Assembly: GCA_002424645.1 (NCBI GenBank)
Contig: DIKU01000109.1
Span: 29,828 to 43,305 of the forward strand
DNA from: Pelobacter sp. UBA5610
GTDB taxonomy: Bacteria > Desulfobacterota > Desulfuromonadia > Desulfuromonadales > Syntrophotaleaceae
Length of the DNA stretch: 13,478 nucleotides
Direction: 5' to 3'
Shown: piece after piece, positions 7,240 through 12,818 of the stretch
Numbering within the stretch: the first letter of the stretch is position 1
Layout of the letters: each line of letters opens with the position of its first letter
Made by a program: the position numbers and the translations under genes
The notes under the pieces: generated by a model
Database searches by the model: none
What the model saw: the letters and a program-made list of their open reading frames with translations, nothing else
What the model was told of the DNA's origin: nothing

Positions 7240-8139
7240 ATGAAAAAGAGACCTTTCTTGATGGCCCTGTTGACACTCGGGGCCATCTTTCTTTTGTTTC
7301 TCGTATTTGCTCTATTGCTCTCGCGTTGTTCGGGTGGCGTGCATGGCTTGCCTGGCGGCGGGGAACGCATTGGTGTTGTGGAAATCAATGGCATGCTGAC
7401 CAGTTCCGAGCCTGCCGTCAAACAACTTATTGAATTCAAAGACGATGATTCCATAAAGGCTGTCATCCTGAGAGTGGACTCTCCGGGCGGAGCTGTTGCT
7501 CCTTCACAGGAGATACATGATGAAGTTTCACGGGTAGCTGAGATGAAGCCCGTCGTGGTTTCCATGGCTTCGGTTGCGGCTTCCGGAGGCTACTACGTCA
7601 GCATCCCCGCTCAACGCATTCTCGCCAACCCTGGAACGATTACTGGTAGTATTGGTGTCATTATGCAGGTCACCAACCTCCAGGAACTCTATGGTAAGTT
7701 GGGTCTTAAAAATCAGGTAGTCAAAAGTGGTGAACATAAAGATCTCGGATCGCCTCTTCGTCCAATGAGCTTTGAGGATCGCCAGATTTTGCAGAGCGTA
7801 ATCGATGATGTATATGATCAGTTTGTAACAGCTGTCAGTACTGGTCGCAAATTACCTCTGGATAAAGTTAAGCGTCTTGCTGACGGCCGGATTTTCACCG
7901 GTCGTCAAGCTAAAGAGGCTGGACTTATAGATGAATTAGGCGGGATGCAAGATGCCATCAGGGCCGCTGCCGAGCTGGCTGGTATCGTAGGCGAACCTAA
8001 GCTGGTTTATCCGCCAAAGGATAAAGAAAGCGTTCTTAAATATTTCATTGAAGAATCCGCATCTCAGGTTGGACGCGCTCTGCAGCAAAAGCAACAGGGT
8101 GCCCCTGCAATGCAATACCTGTGGACCGGCCTTGATTAG
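7240..8139 (+). CDS. sppA: Signal peptide peptidase SppA, short (36K) type
   Basis: Membrane-anchored serine protease that degrades signal peptides left after protein export. The 299-residue protein begins with MKKR and one hydrophobic segment (about 6-28), predicting an N-in anchor with the catalytic part outside the cytoplasm. The ClpP-like fold shows VDSPGG (79-84), the nucleophile Ser115 in ASGGYY and the general base Lys167 in SGEHKD. The Ser-to-Lys separation of 52 equals that in B. subtilis SppA (Ser147/Lys199). It is half the length of E. coli SppA (67K) and has a single catalytic unit, as usual for this type. ATG 7240 follows TAAGG. The stop overlaps the ihfB Shine-Dalgarno. Confidence 0.95.
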   Translation: MKKRPFLMALLTLGAIFLLFLVFALLLSRCSGGVHGLPGGGERIGVVEINGMLTSSEPAVKQLIEFKDDDSIKAVILRVDSPGGAVAPSQEIHDEVSRVAEMKPVVVSMASVAASGGYYVSIPAQRILANPGTITGSIGVIMQVTNLQELYGKLGLKNQVVKSGEHKDLGSPLRPMSFEDRQILQSVIDDVYDQFVTAVSTGRKLPLDKVKRLADGRIFTGRQAKEAGLIDELGGMQDAIRAAAELAGIVGEPKLVYPPKDKESVLKYFIEESASQVGRALQQKQQGAPAMQYLWTGLD

Positions 8140-8152
8140 GAGGGATATATTC

Positions 8153-8437
8153 ATGACCAAGAGTGAATTAATTGAAGAGCTTTCCTACATAAATGGAATG
8201 CTGAGCAAAAAAGAGTCTGAGCTGGTTGTTAATACGCTGCTTGATAGTATTCGCGATGCGCTTGTTGGCGGGGATCGGGTTGAAATTCGAGGGTTCGGTT
8301 CCTTTACGGTGCGTACCCGCGAGGCACGCGAAGCAAGAAATCCTAAAAGTGGCGAAGTTGTTGCCATCCCGGTTAAAAAAACGGCCTTCTTTAAAACGGG
8401 AAAGCAGCTTCGTGAGCGGGTGGATACGGACAAATAA
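8153..8437 (+). CDS. ihfB: Integration host factor subunit beta
   Basis: Small DNA-bending nucleoid protein of the HU/IHF family, working as a heterodimer with IHF-alpha (gene not in this window). The 94-residue protein begins MTKSELIEEL and contains the core RVEIRGFGSF (42-51) and the beta-arm tip RNPKSGE (62-68). Pro64, the intercalating proline, and Glu44/Arg46, which give sequence preference in E. coli IHF-beta, fall at identical positions, which favours IHF-beta over HU. ATG 8153 has a very strong Shine-Dalgarno AGGAGGG (8138-8144) that overlaps the sppA stop codon, so translation is likely efficient and coupled. An upstream in-frame extension to 8048 lies inside sppA and is not the start. 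Confidence 0.93.
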   Translation: MTKSELIEELSYINGMLSKKESELVVNTLLDSIRDALVGGDRVEIRGFGSFTVRTREAREARNPKSGEVVAIPVKKTAFFKTGKQLRERVDTDK

Positions 8438-8480
8438 TAGGGTTTTTGCATTGTTGACCTTCTGATTTTCTGGAGTAATG

Positions 8481-8864
8481 ATGGAATCCAAAACCCATCT
8501 GGCTATTTCTGCCTCCCTTGTAGGGGAAGTGGTGGAAATTATGCCTGGCAAGGCTACTGCCCGATTGAAGACTACCGGTGAAATGGCTGCCGATGAGCGT
8601 GGGTTGCTGCATGGCGGTTTTACCTTCGGTCTTGCTGATTACGCTGCGATGTTGGCTGTAAATGACCCCTATGTGGTGTTAGGCGGAGCGGAGGTGCGTT
8701 TTCTGGCGGCGGTACGGTGTGGTGACGAGTTGCTCGCTACAGCCACCCTGGATACGCAAAACGGCAAAAAACATTGTGTGAGCTGCTTTGTTGAGTCGGG
8801 TGGCAACCGGGTTTTTGAAGGGACTTTTACTTGCTTTGTGCTTGAAAAGCCCCTTTTACCCTGA
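8481..8864 (+). CDS. Hotdog-fold (PaaI-like) thioesterase family protein
   Basis: A 127-residue protein with the hotdog-fold signature LLHGGFTFGLADYAAM (42-57). His44-Gly-Gly and Asp53 correspond to the HGG...D active-site pattern of PaaI-type acyl-CoA thioesterases, followed by the central-strand segment GGAEVRFLAAVRCGDEL and a C-terminal strand ending CFVLEK. The likely reaction is hydrolysis of an acyl-CoA or acyl-thioester, but the substrate cannot be read from the sequence. Two ATGs are adjacent (8478 and 8481); the second has the better distance from TGGAG (8471-8475). It follows ihfB by 43 bases and is the last gene before the strong terminator, so it is probably the operon's distal gene. 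Some proteins of this family have no proven activity. Confidence 0.8.
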   Translation: MESKTHLAISASLVGEVVEIMPGKATARLKTTGEMAADERGLLHGGFTFGLADYAAMLAVNDPYVVLGGAEVRFLAAVRCGDELLATATLDTQNGKKHCVSCFVESGGNRVFEGTFTCFVLEKPLLP

Positions 8865-8912
8865 TCTTTGGTTGCAGGCAACATCGTTGCCCTGATCCTT
8901 TATTTGGTTCTT

Positions 8913-8972
8913 CAGTTAATAAGAAAGCCCCGCTTAAAAGCGGGGCTTTCTTATTAACTGGTTGGTTTTTTT
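8913..8972 (+). terminator. Strong intrinsic terminator ending the pheA-to-thioesterase cluster
   Basis: A perfect inverted repeat of at least 21 bp (left arm from 8913, right arm to 8960) has a GC core GCCCCGC/GCGGGGC and a TTAAAA loop. The right arm carries TTTCTTATT straight after the core, and a run of seven T follows at 8966-8972. This fits Rho-independent termination on the plus strand. The left arm is A-rich, so the reverse strand also has a U-rich tract and termination could work in both directions. A weaker hairpin GGCAAC-ATC-GTTGCC lies just upstream at 8877-8891. Confidence 0.9.
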
Positions 8973-9310
8973 GAAGATCTCCAAGGTGCCGACTCTCGCG
9001 AAAAATTTGACCGGATAAAAATCCTGGTCACCGTCTGTCATTTCAGGCGTCCCACTCGGTGGTGGGCTGGCTCACCATGACATTGAACGATTGACGCGCC
9101 GATCGATATATGTTGGTCAACTTTTCCATGATACTCGTGCAACTCAGAGATCTTCTTCCGTAATCTGTGCTTAAAGGCTATCACAGACATTTGAAGTGTC
9201 AACGGTATCATCAACTCAGGGTTTGAATTTTGCGAGGACAACGGCCATGCCCTGTGATACCATCCCCAAGGTACAAAGTTAAGACTCGGCGATTCTTGAA
9301 AGGACATTTC
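8973..9310. other. Gene-free region with overlapping inverted repeats upstream of an RluA-family gene
   Basis: No convincing gene was found in these 338 bases. They contain: a 9-bp stem with one bulge (TGACC-GGAT, 9008-9016, with ATCC-T-GGTCA, 9021-9030); the exclusive pair CCCAC 9051-9055/GTGGG 9062-9066 and GGTGGG 9061-9066/CTCACC 9071-9076; and TCTGTG 9164-9169 with CACAGA 9182-9187. TATCACAG 9179-9186 can also pair with CTGTGATA 9252-9259, and that last strand with GGTATC 9204-9209 through GATACC 9256-9261. No known riboswitch consensus (cobalamin, TPP, SAM, GEMM) was recognised. A 94-codon minus-strand ORF (9322-9038) has no ribosome-binding site and no familiar motif. No good sigma-70 promoter was found, although the next gene needs one here. 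Confidence 0.5.
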
Positions 9311-10234
9311 GTGGCAGGACATGTATTTCGCATTACTGTTGAATCCGATTGCAATGGTATGCGCCTTGATCAGTTTTTAGCACAGGCTCTGCCGGACTTT
9401 TCCCGATCCTATGCACGTAAAATAATTGATCTTGGGGGTGTTCATCTGGATGGTCGTCGTATGCGACGCAGCTCGCTTTGCGTTACGGCCGGTGCGTCGC
9501 TGGAAATCTTTATTGATGAGCAACCGCTGGATGTTTTTGCCCTTACAGATGCCCATACTCTTTATAGAGATAAGTATCTTTTGGTTATTGATAAGCCTGC
9601 CGGTGTCAATACCCAACCAACGCCGGCTCGCTATAAAGGGACCCTTTACGAGGCTTTGTTGCGGCTACTTGAGTCTTCCTGTGTGAAAGGTCAAAAACCT
9701 TCCCTGGGGATGGTGCAAAGGCTCGATCGTGACACATCCGGAGTCATGGTGTTCTCCATACATACGCGTGCCCATCAGCCCTTAACCAAGATTTTCACAA
9801 GTCGTGGCGTGAAAAAACTTTATCTTGCCATGATTGAGGGTGCGTTGGATCAACCGCAAGGGGAATTTCGTTCTCTTTTGGCGAGGCAGCATCGCACCAA
9901 CCTTATGAAATCGGTAGAAAAGGGCGGCAAGGAAGCTTTAACACGCTACCGTGTCATCGAATCTTTTGGGGATGCTACGCTGGTGGAAGTCGAAATCCCA
10001 ACCGGCCGATCTCATCAGATCCGGGTTCATTTTTCCGAAGCGGGGCATCCTTTATTAGGCGATACGCGATACGGCGGGATAGCTTCGTGGCGTGGCGTTC
10101 CTGTTCCCCGTCAGATGCTTCATGCCTGGAAGTTGCAGATGGAGCATCCTGTCAGTCGTGAAACAGTCACTTTTGAAGCTCCATATCCCCGGGATCTGCT
10201 GGATATGCTCAATCGTGCACGCTGCTCTGAATAG
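9311..10234 (+). CDS. RluA/RluD-family pseudouridine synthase
   Basis: Isomerises uridine to pseudouridine in RNA, probably in 23S rRNA as RluC or RluD do; the exact target is not readable. The 307-residue protein has an N-terminal S4 RNA-binding domain (about 17-68; RLDQFLAQ...SRSYARKII) and a catalytic domain with VIDKPAGV (92-99), the active-site RLDRDTSG (137-144; Asp139), and TGRSHQIRVHF (231-241) with LLGDTRYGG. The family usually has His before RLD (VHRLD); here it is Gln (VQRLD), while the catalytic Asp is kept. The start GTG 9311 is chosen because AAAGGA (9299-9304) is six bases upstream and the S4 domain starts at the normal distance; a TTG at 9230 would add an unlikely 27 residues. 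Confidence 0.92.
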   Translation: MAGHVFRITVESDCNGMRLDQFLAQALPDFSRSYARKIIDLGGVHLDGRRMRRSSLCVTAGASLEIFIDEQPLDVFALTDAHTLYRDKYLLVIDKPAGVNTQPTPARYKGTLYEALLRLLESSCVKGQKPSLGMVQRLDRDTSGVMVFSIHTRAHQPLTKIFTSRGVKKLYLAMIEGALDQPQGEFRSLLARQHRTNLMKSVEKGGKEALTRYRVIESFGDATLVEVEIPTGRSHQIRVHFSEAGHPLLGDTRYGGIASWRGVPVPRQMLHAWKLQMEHPVSRETVTFEAPYPRDLLDMLNRARCSE

Positions 10235-10315
10235 ACAAATATTTTGTATAGAACCCAACGCAGGATTTTTTGATTTCCACCATTGCCGGATCCTTTCCCC
10301 CCAGTCGAGGAAATT

Positions 10316-11101
10316 ATGTTGACCTACCCTCATATTGACCCGATCATTTTTCGTATTGGTCCCATTGCCGTACGCTGGTACGGATTCATGTATCTTCTTG
10401 GGTTTCTTGCTGCTTACCTGCTGATAAGGCACCTGGCAAAATTTCGTCATCTTGATGTTGATTCCGACCAGATCGCCGACCTGCTGTTTTATTGTGTCAT
10501 CGGTGTTATTGCCGGCGGGCGAATCGGGTATGTGTTGTTTTATGATCCCGTTTTTTATTTTAATCATCCGTTGCAATCTTTTGCTGTATGGCAGGGGGGG
10601 ATGAGTTTTCACGGCGGCTTGCTCGGTGTGATTATTGCCGTGTTGATCTGGTGTCGGCGTACCGGGACCAATACCTTGTTGACCGGAGATATCCTTGTTA
10701 CCGCCGCTACGGTGGGGTTAGGTCTTGGTCGCATCGGCAATTTTATTAATGGTGAACTCTGGGGGCGTGCCACCAATCTCCCATGGGGAATGATTTTCCC
10801 TGGCGCCGGAGGGGTTCCCAGGCATCCGAGTCAGCTTTATGAGGCTTTTCTGGAGGGGATATTGTTGTTCAGCATTTTATGGACCCTTCAGCGAAAACGC
10901 GTGGCAATCGGGGTTCCTTTCTTCTCGTTCATCGCGTTTTATGGATTTTTCCGGTTCCTTGTCGAACTCGTTCGTGAACCCGATGCTCATATTGGATTGC
11001 TGTGGGGTAAGTTCTCCATGGGGCAGTTTTTGTCTTTTCCGATGATTCTGGTTGGGGTTCTGGGAGCCTGGTATTGCTGGCGACGAAGATCTCATTCATG
11101 A
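10316..11101 (+). CDS. lgt: Phosphatidylglycerol--prolipoprotein diacylglyceryl transferase
   Basis: Inner-membrane enzyme that moves a diacylglyceryl group from phosphatidylglycerol to the lipobox cysteine of prolipoproteins, the first lipoprotein-maturation step. The 261-residue protein has about seven hydrophobic segments and the Lgt signature GRIGNFINGELWGR (138-151), with Arg139, Asn142 and Glu147 matching essential E. coli residues. It also has MSFHGG (96-101; His99, equivalent to E. coli His103), HPSQLYEA (170-177) and FFRFLVELVREPDAH (211-225). ATG 10316 follows GAGGAAA; the longer frame from 10283 lacks support. The gap from the pseudouridine synthase is 81 bases with no clear terminator, so the two may be co-transcribed. 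It overlaps the HAD gene by ATGA. Confidence 0.97.
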   Translation: MLTYPHIDPIIFRIGPIAVRWYGFMYLLGFLAAYLLIRHLAKFRHLDVDSDQIADLLFYCVIGVIAGGRIGYVLFYDPVFYFNHPLQSFAVWQGGMSFHGGLLGVIIAVLIWCRRTGTNTLLTGDILVTAATVGLGLGRIGNFINGELWGRATNLPWGMIFPGAGGVPRHPSQLYEAFLEGILLFSILWTLQRKRVAIGVPFFSFIAFYGFFRFLVELVREPDAHIGLLWGKFSMGQFLSFPMILVGVLGAWYCWRRRSHS

Positions 11102-11721
11102 AAAATATATGTGGCATTATTTACGATTGTGATGGCGTGCTGTTCGACAGTCGTCGCGCAAATCTTGCTTATTACGGCAAGGTCCTTTCATATTTTGGGG
11201 AATTGCCTTTGTTGGATGAAGACAGCCCGCGCGCGGACTTGTGTCACACCCATGCAAGCCTTGATGTCTTTCATAAACTCCTGGGGCCGGCACGGGTATC
11301 AGAAGCTCAAACCTTTGCCGAGACCATCGACATCCACAGCTTGTTTCCCCTCATGATTCCGGAAAAGGGGATACCGCAGGTGCTTGATCGTTTAAGCAAG
11401 CGCATGGTTCTGGCTCTGGCCACGAACAGAGGACGCAGTGTCTGTGCGATCCTGGATCATTTTCACATGCGGAATTATTTTAAAGCGGTGGTGACTTCCG
11501 AGGATGTACAACGTCCTAAGCCCTCGCCGGACATGTTGCTGCTTGCCGTTGATAAACTTGGCCTTAAACCTGAGCAGGTGTTGTTTGTGGGTGATTCGGA
11601 GTTGGATCGTCAGGCTGCAAGGCAGGCTGGGTTGCGTTTTGTGGCATATAAAGGATGGGTTGATGGCGATCTGATTATTCATGAGCATCAGGAGCTGGAG
11701 ACCTTGCTGGGGGTAGCTTGA
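11098..11721 (+). CDS. HAD-superfamily hydrolase, phosphoglycolate phosphatase-like
   Basis: A 207-residue haloacid-dehalogenase phosphatase. Motif I is DCDGVLFDS with nucleophile Asp10 and acid/base Asp12, motif II is LATN with Thr109, motif III is RPKPSPD with Lys141, and motif IV is GDSELD with Asp166 and Asp170. The helical cap inserted after motif I (about 20-90) marks subclass IA, as in Gph-type phosphatases. The substrate is unknown: phosphoglycolate, a sugar phosphate or a nucleotide are all possible. ATG 11098 overlaps the lgt stop (ATGA) and lacks a strong ribosome-binding site, which suggests translational coupling to lgt. It converges on the minus-strand genes that end at 11803; the 81 bases between hold no clear terminator. 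Confidence 0.9.
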   Translation: MKNICGIIYDCDGVLFDSRRANLAYYGKVLSYFGELPLLDEDSPRADLCHTHASLDVFHKLLGPARVSEAQTFAETIDIHSLFPLMIPEKGIPQVLDRLSKRMVLALATNRGRSVCAILDHFHMRNYFKAVVTSEDVQRPKPSPDMLLLAVDKLGLKPEQVLFVGDSELDRQAARQAGLRFVAYKGWVDGDLIIHEHQELETLLGVA

Positions 11722-11802
11722 AAACAATGGATTGGTTTCAGGGATAACGCAATTCAATGTAGCTTTTGGAAATTGCTGGGAAGGAGCGGGCGCAACAGCC
11801 TT

Positions 11803-12222
11803 TCAATGAAGAGTTTTCTCCATTTCCAATACATGGCCGTCTTTAAGCTTTCGGTAGATTACTTTGTCCATGATGGTGCGAATGATGAAAATCCCGCGAC
11901 CATGTTCCTCCAGGCAGGCTGCATCCGGGGTTGAAAGGGTGCAGAGATCGAAACCCTTGCCCTGGTCGTAAACTTTGATGATCAGTTTATGACGTATAAG
12001 CGAAATGGTGATTCGTACTTCCGCCGAGTTTGGTTTTTTTGCATGCTGAATCGCATTGGCCATGGCCTCGGTCAGGACCAGGTTTATGTGGTAGGCAAGC
12101 TCCTCCCGGTCACCTGAAAAACGGTCCAGTGATCGGGCCATGGATTCGCCGATTTGTCCGACGAGCCCCAGATACCTGGTTTCCGTGGGGAGTGTAATGT
12201 CCAGTTCGATCCTTTCGCTCAT
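11803..12222 (-). CDS. RsbW/SpoIIAB-like anti-sigma factor, serine-protein kinase (GHKL ATPase)
   Basis: A 139-residue protein consisting of a single Bergerat-fold ATPase domain. The N box is NLVLTEAMANAIQHA (47-61) with Glu52 and Asn56, the G1 box is DQGKGFD (86-92) and the G2 box is HGRGIFIIRTIMD (107-119). This is the HATPase_c_2 type found in RsbW and SpoIIAB, which phosphorylate an STAS partner on serine and bind a sigma factor or other target. The start has GGAGG four bases upstream. It lies 16 bases after the STAS gene, the usual RsbV-RsbW order, so the two almost certainly work as a pair. No sigma factor or PP2C phosphatase is encoded in the window, so the output is unknown. Confidence 0.9.
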   Translation of the reverse strand: MSERIELDITLPTETRYLGLVGQIGESMARSLDRFSGDREELAYHINLVLTEAMANAIQHAKKPNSAEVRITISLIRHKLIIKVYDQGKGFDLCTLSTPDAACLEEHGRGIFIIRTIMDKVIYRKLKDGHVLEMEKTLH

Positions 12223-12238
12223 TGAGCCTCCGCGGATA

Positions 12239-12580
12239 TCAGGGCTGAAAGCTGGCTAAGGCATCCTCGGCATTGGGAAAGATTTCAAATACGCGATGCA
12301 GTCGGGTTAATTCGAACATGGATTGTACCTGGGGTTGCAGACCGGCAAGTTTAAGACTGCCGTTTCTGGCGCTGGCATTTTTGAATCCGGACACCAATGC
12401 ACCAAGACCGGAAGAGTCGACAAAACGAACTCCTTCCAGATTGATGACCATGTTGTTCTTCCCATCCTCGAACAGCGATAAAAGCCGGGTTTTTAAATCA
12501 GTGCTGTTGTGTGCGTCAAGGCGTTCTTCCTCTACGGAAATCAGTACGATACTTCCCTGTTCATTAACTTGAATATTCAT
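12239..12580 (-). CDS. STAS-domain anti-anti-sigma factor (RsbV/SpoIIAA-like)
   Basis: A 113-residue single STAS domain. It contains the conserved phosphorylation loop VDSSGLGAL (54-62); the second serine, Ser57, aligns with the phosphorylated Ser58 of SpoIIAA. The N-terminal half (MNIQVNEQGSIVLISVEEERLDAHNS) and the C-terminal LTRLHRVFEIFPNAEDAL helix match the RsbV/SpoIIAA family. When unphosphorylated such a protein binds its kinase and frees the kinase's target. The kinase gene follows 16 bases downstream. The start has TGGAG upstream, and a promoter-like sequence lies about 75 bases before it. The pair converges with the lgt-HAD genes and is not related by function to the biosynthetic cluster. 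Confidence 0.92.
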   Translation of the reverse strand: MNIQVNEQGSIVLISVEEERLDAHNSTDLKTRLLSLFEDGKNNMVINLEGVRFVDSSGLGALVSGFKNASARNGSLKLAGLQPQVQSMFELTRLHRVFEIFPNAEDALASFQP

Positions 12581-12653
12581 CTATGCACTCCAGATTTTTT
12601 GTCAGCTGCCTTGAGCCGATCATTTGCAATAATACCACGTTTCCCTACCACCA

Positions 12654-12681
12654 AGTAAATCGGTGGCAACAGTCCTGTCAA
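12654..12681 (-). promoter_or_regulatory. Candidate sigma-70 promoter for the STAS-kinase pair
   Basis: On the minus strand a perfect -35 TTGACA (12681-12676) is followed after 16 bases by TTTACT (12659-12654), a 4/6 match to the -10 consensus. Initiation near 12647 would leave a leader of about 67 bases before the STAS start at 12580. A second -10-like hexamer, TATTAT (12634-12629), lies further downstream but has no good -35. Confidence 0.4.
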
Positions 12682-12726
12682 TAACGACTCTGCACAGTTG
12701 GTGTTTGCTGTAAATTCAGACCTTGT

Positions 12727-12789
12727 TGGCCGATACGCCGGCCACATGCATGCAGCGACGAGCTTTGACAGTCGTCCGGTTTGCCGGAC
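12727..12789 (-). other. Two GC-rich hairpins downstream of the kinase gene
   Basis: Read on the minus strand, GTCCGG-CAAA-CCGGAC (12789-12774) and TGGCCG-GCGTAT-CGGCCA (12744-12727) form 6-bp stems 30 to 90 bases after the stop of the P-loop kinase gene. Neither is followed by a T-run, so they are not typical intrinsic terminators. They may mark the 3' end of that transcript or be chance. The rest of the gap 12581-12818 shows only the promoter-like elements described above. Confidence 0.35.
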
Positions 12790-12818
12790 AGATTCGTTAT
12801 GACTGAGTTTGTGAGGCA

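Noticed and set aside
5465..7276. A 603-codon open frame on the minus strand opposite rpsA
   Set aside because: It mirrors rpsA almost exactly, has no ribosome-binding site, and its product lacks recognisable domains. Long antisense frames are expected opposite genes with strong codon bias, and the S1 repeats and reading direction fix rpsA as the real gene.
8048..8152. In-frame N-terminal extension of ihfB
   Set aside because: Lies within sppA; ATG 8153 has a near-perfect Shine-Dalgarno and gives the standard IHF-beta length with conserved residue numbering.
8877..8891. Hairpin GGCAAC-ATC-GTTGCC as a first terminator
   Set aside because: Only 6 bp and no T-run follows; the much stronger stem at 8913-8960 with a T-run accounts for termination.
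8973..9310. Known riboswitch (cobalamin, TPP, SAM, c-di-GMP)
   Set aside because: None of the remembered core consensus strings for these classes is present; only generic inverted repeats are seen.
9038..9322. A 94-codon minus-strand frame in the gap before the RluA-family gene
   Set aside because: No ribosome-binding site, overlaps the true start of the next gene, and no familiar motif in the product. I looked for transposase remnants on both strands and recognised none.
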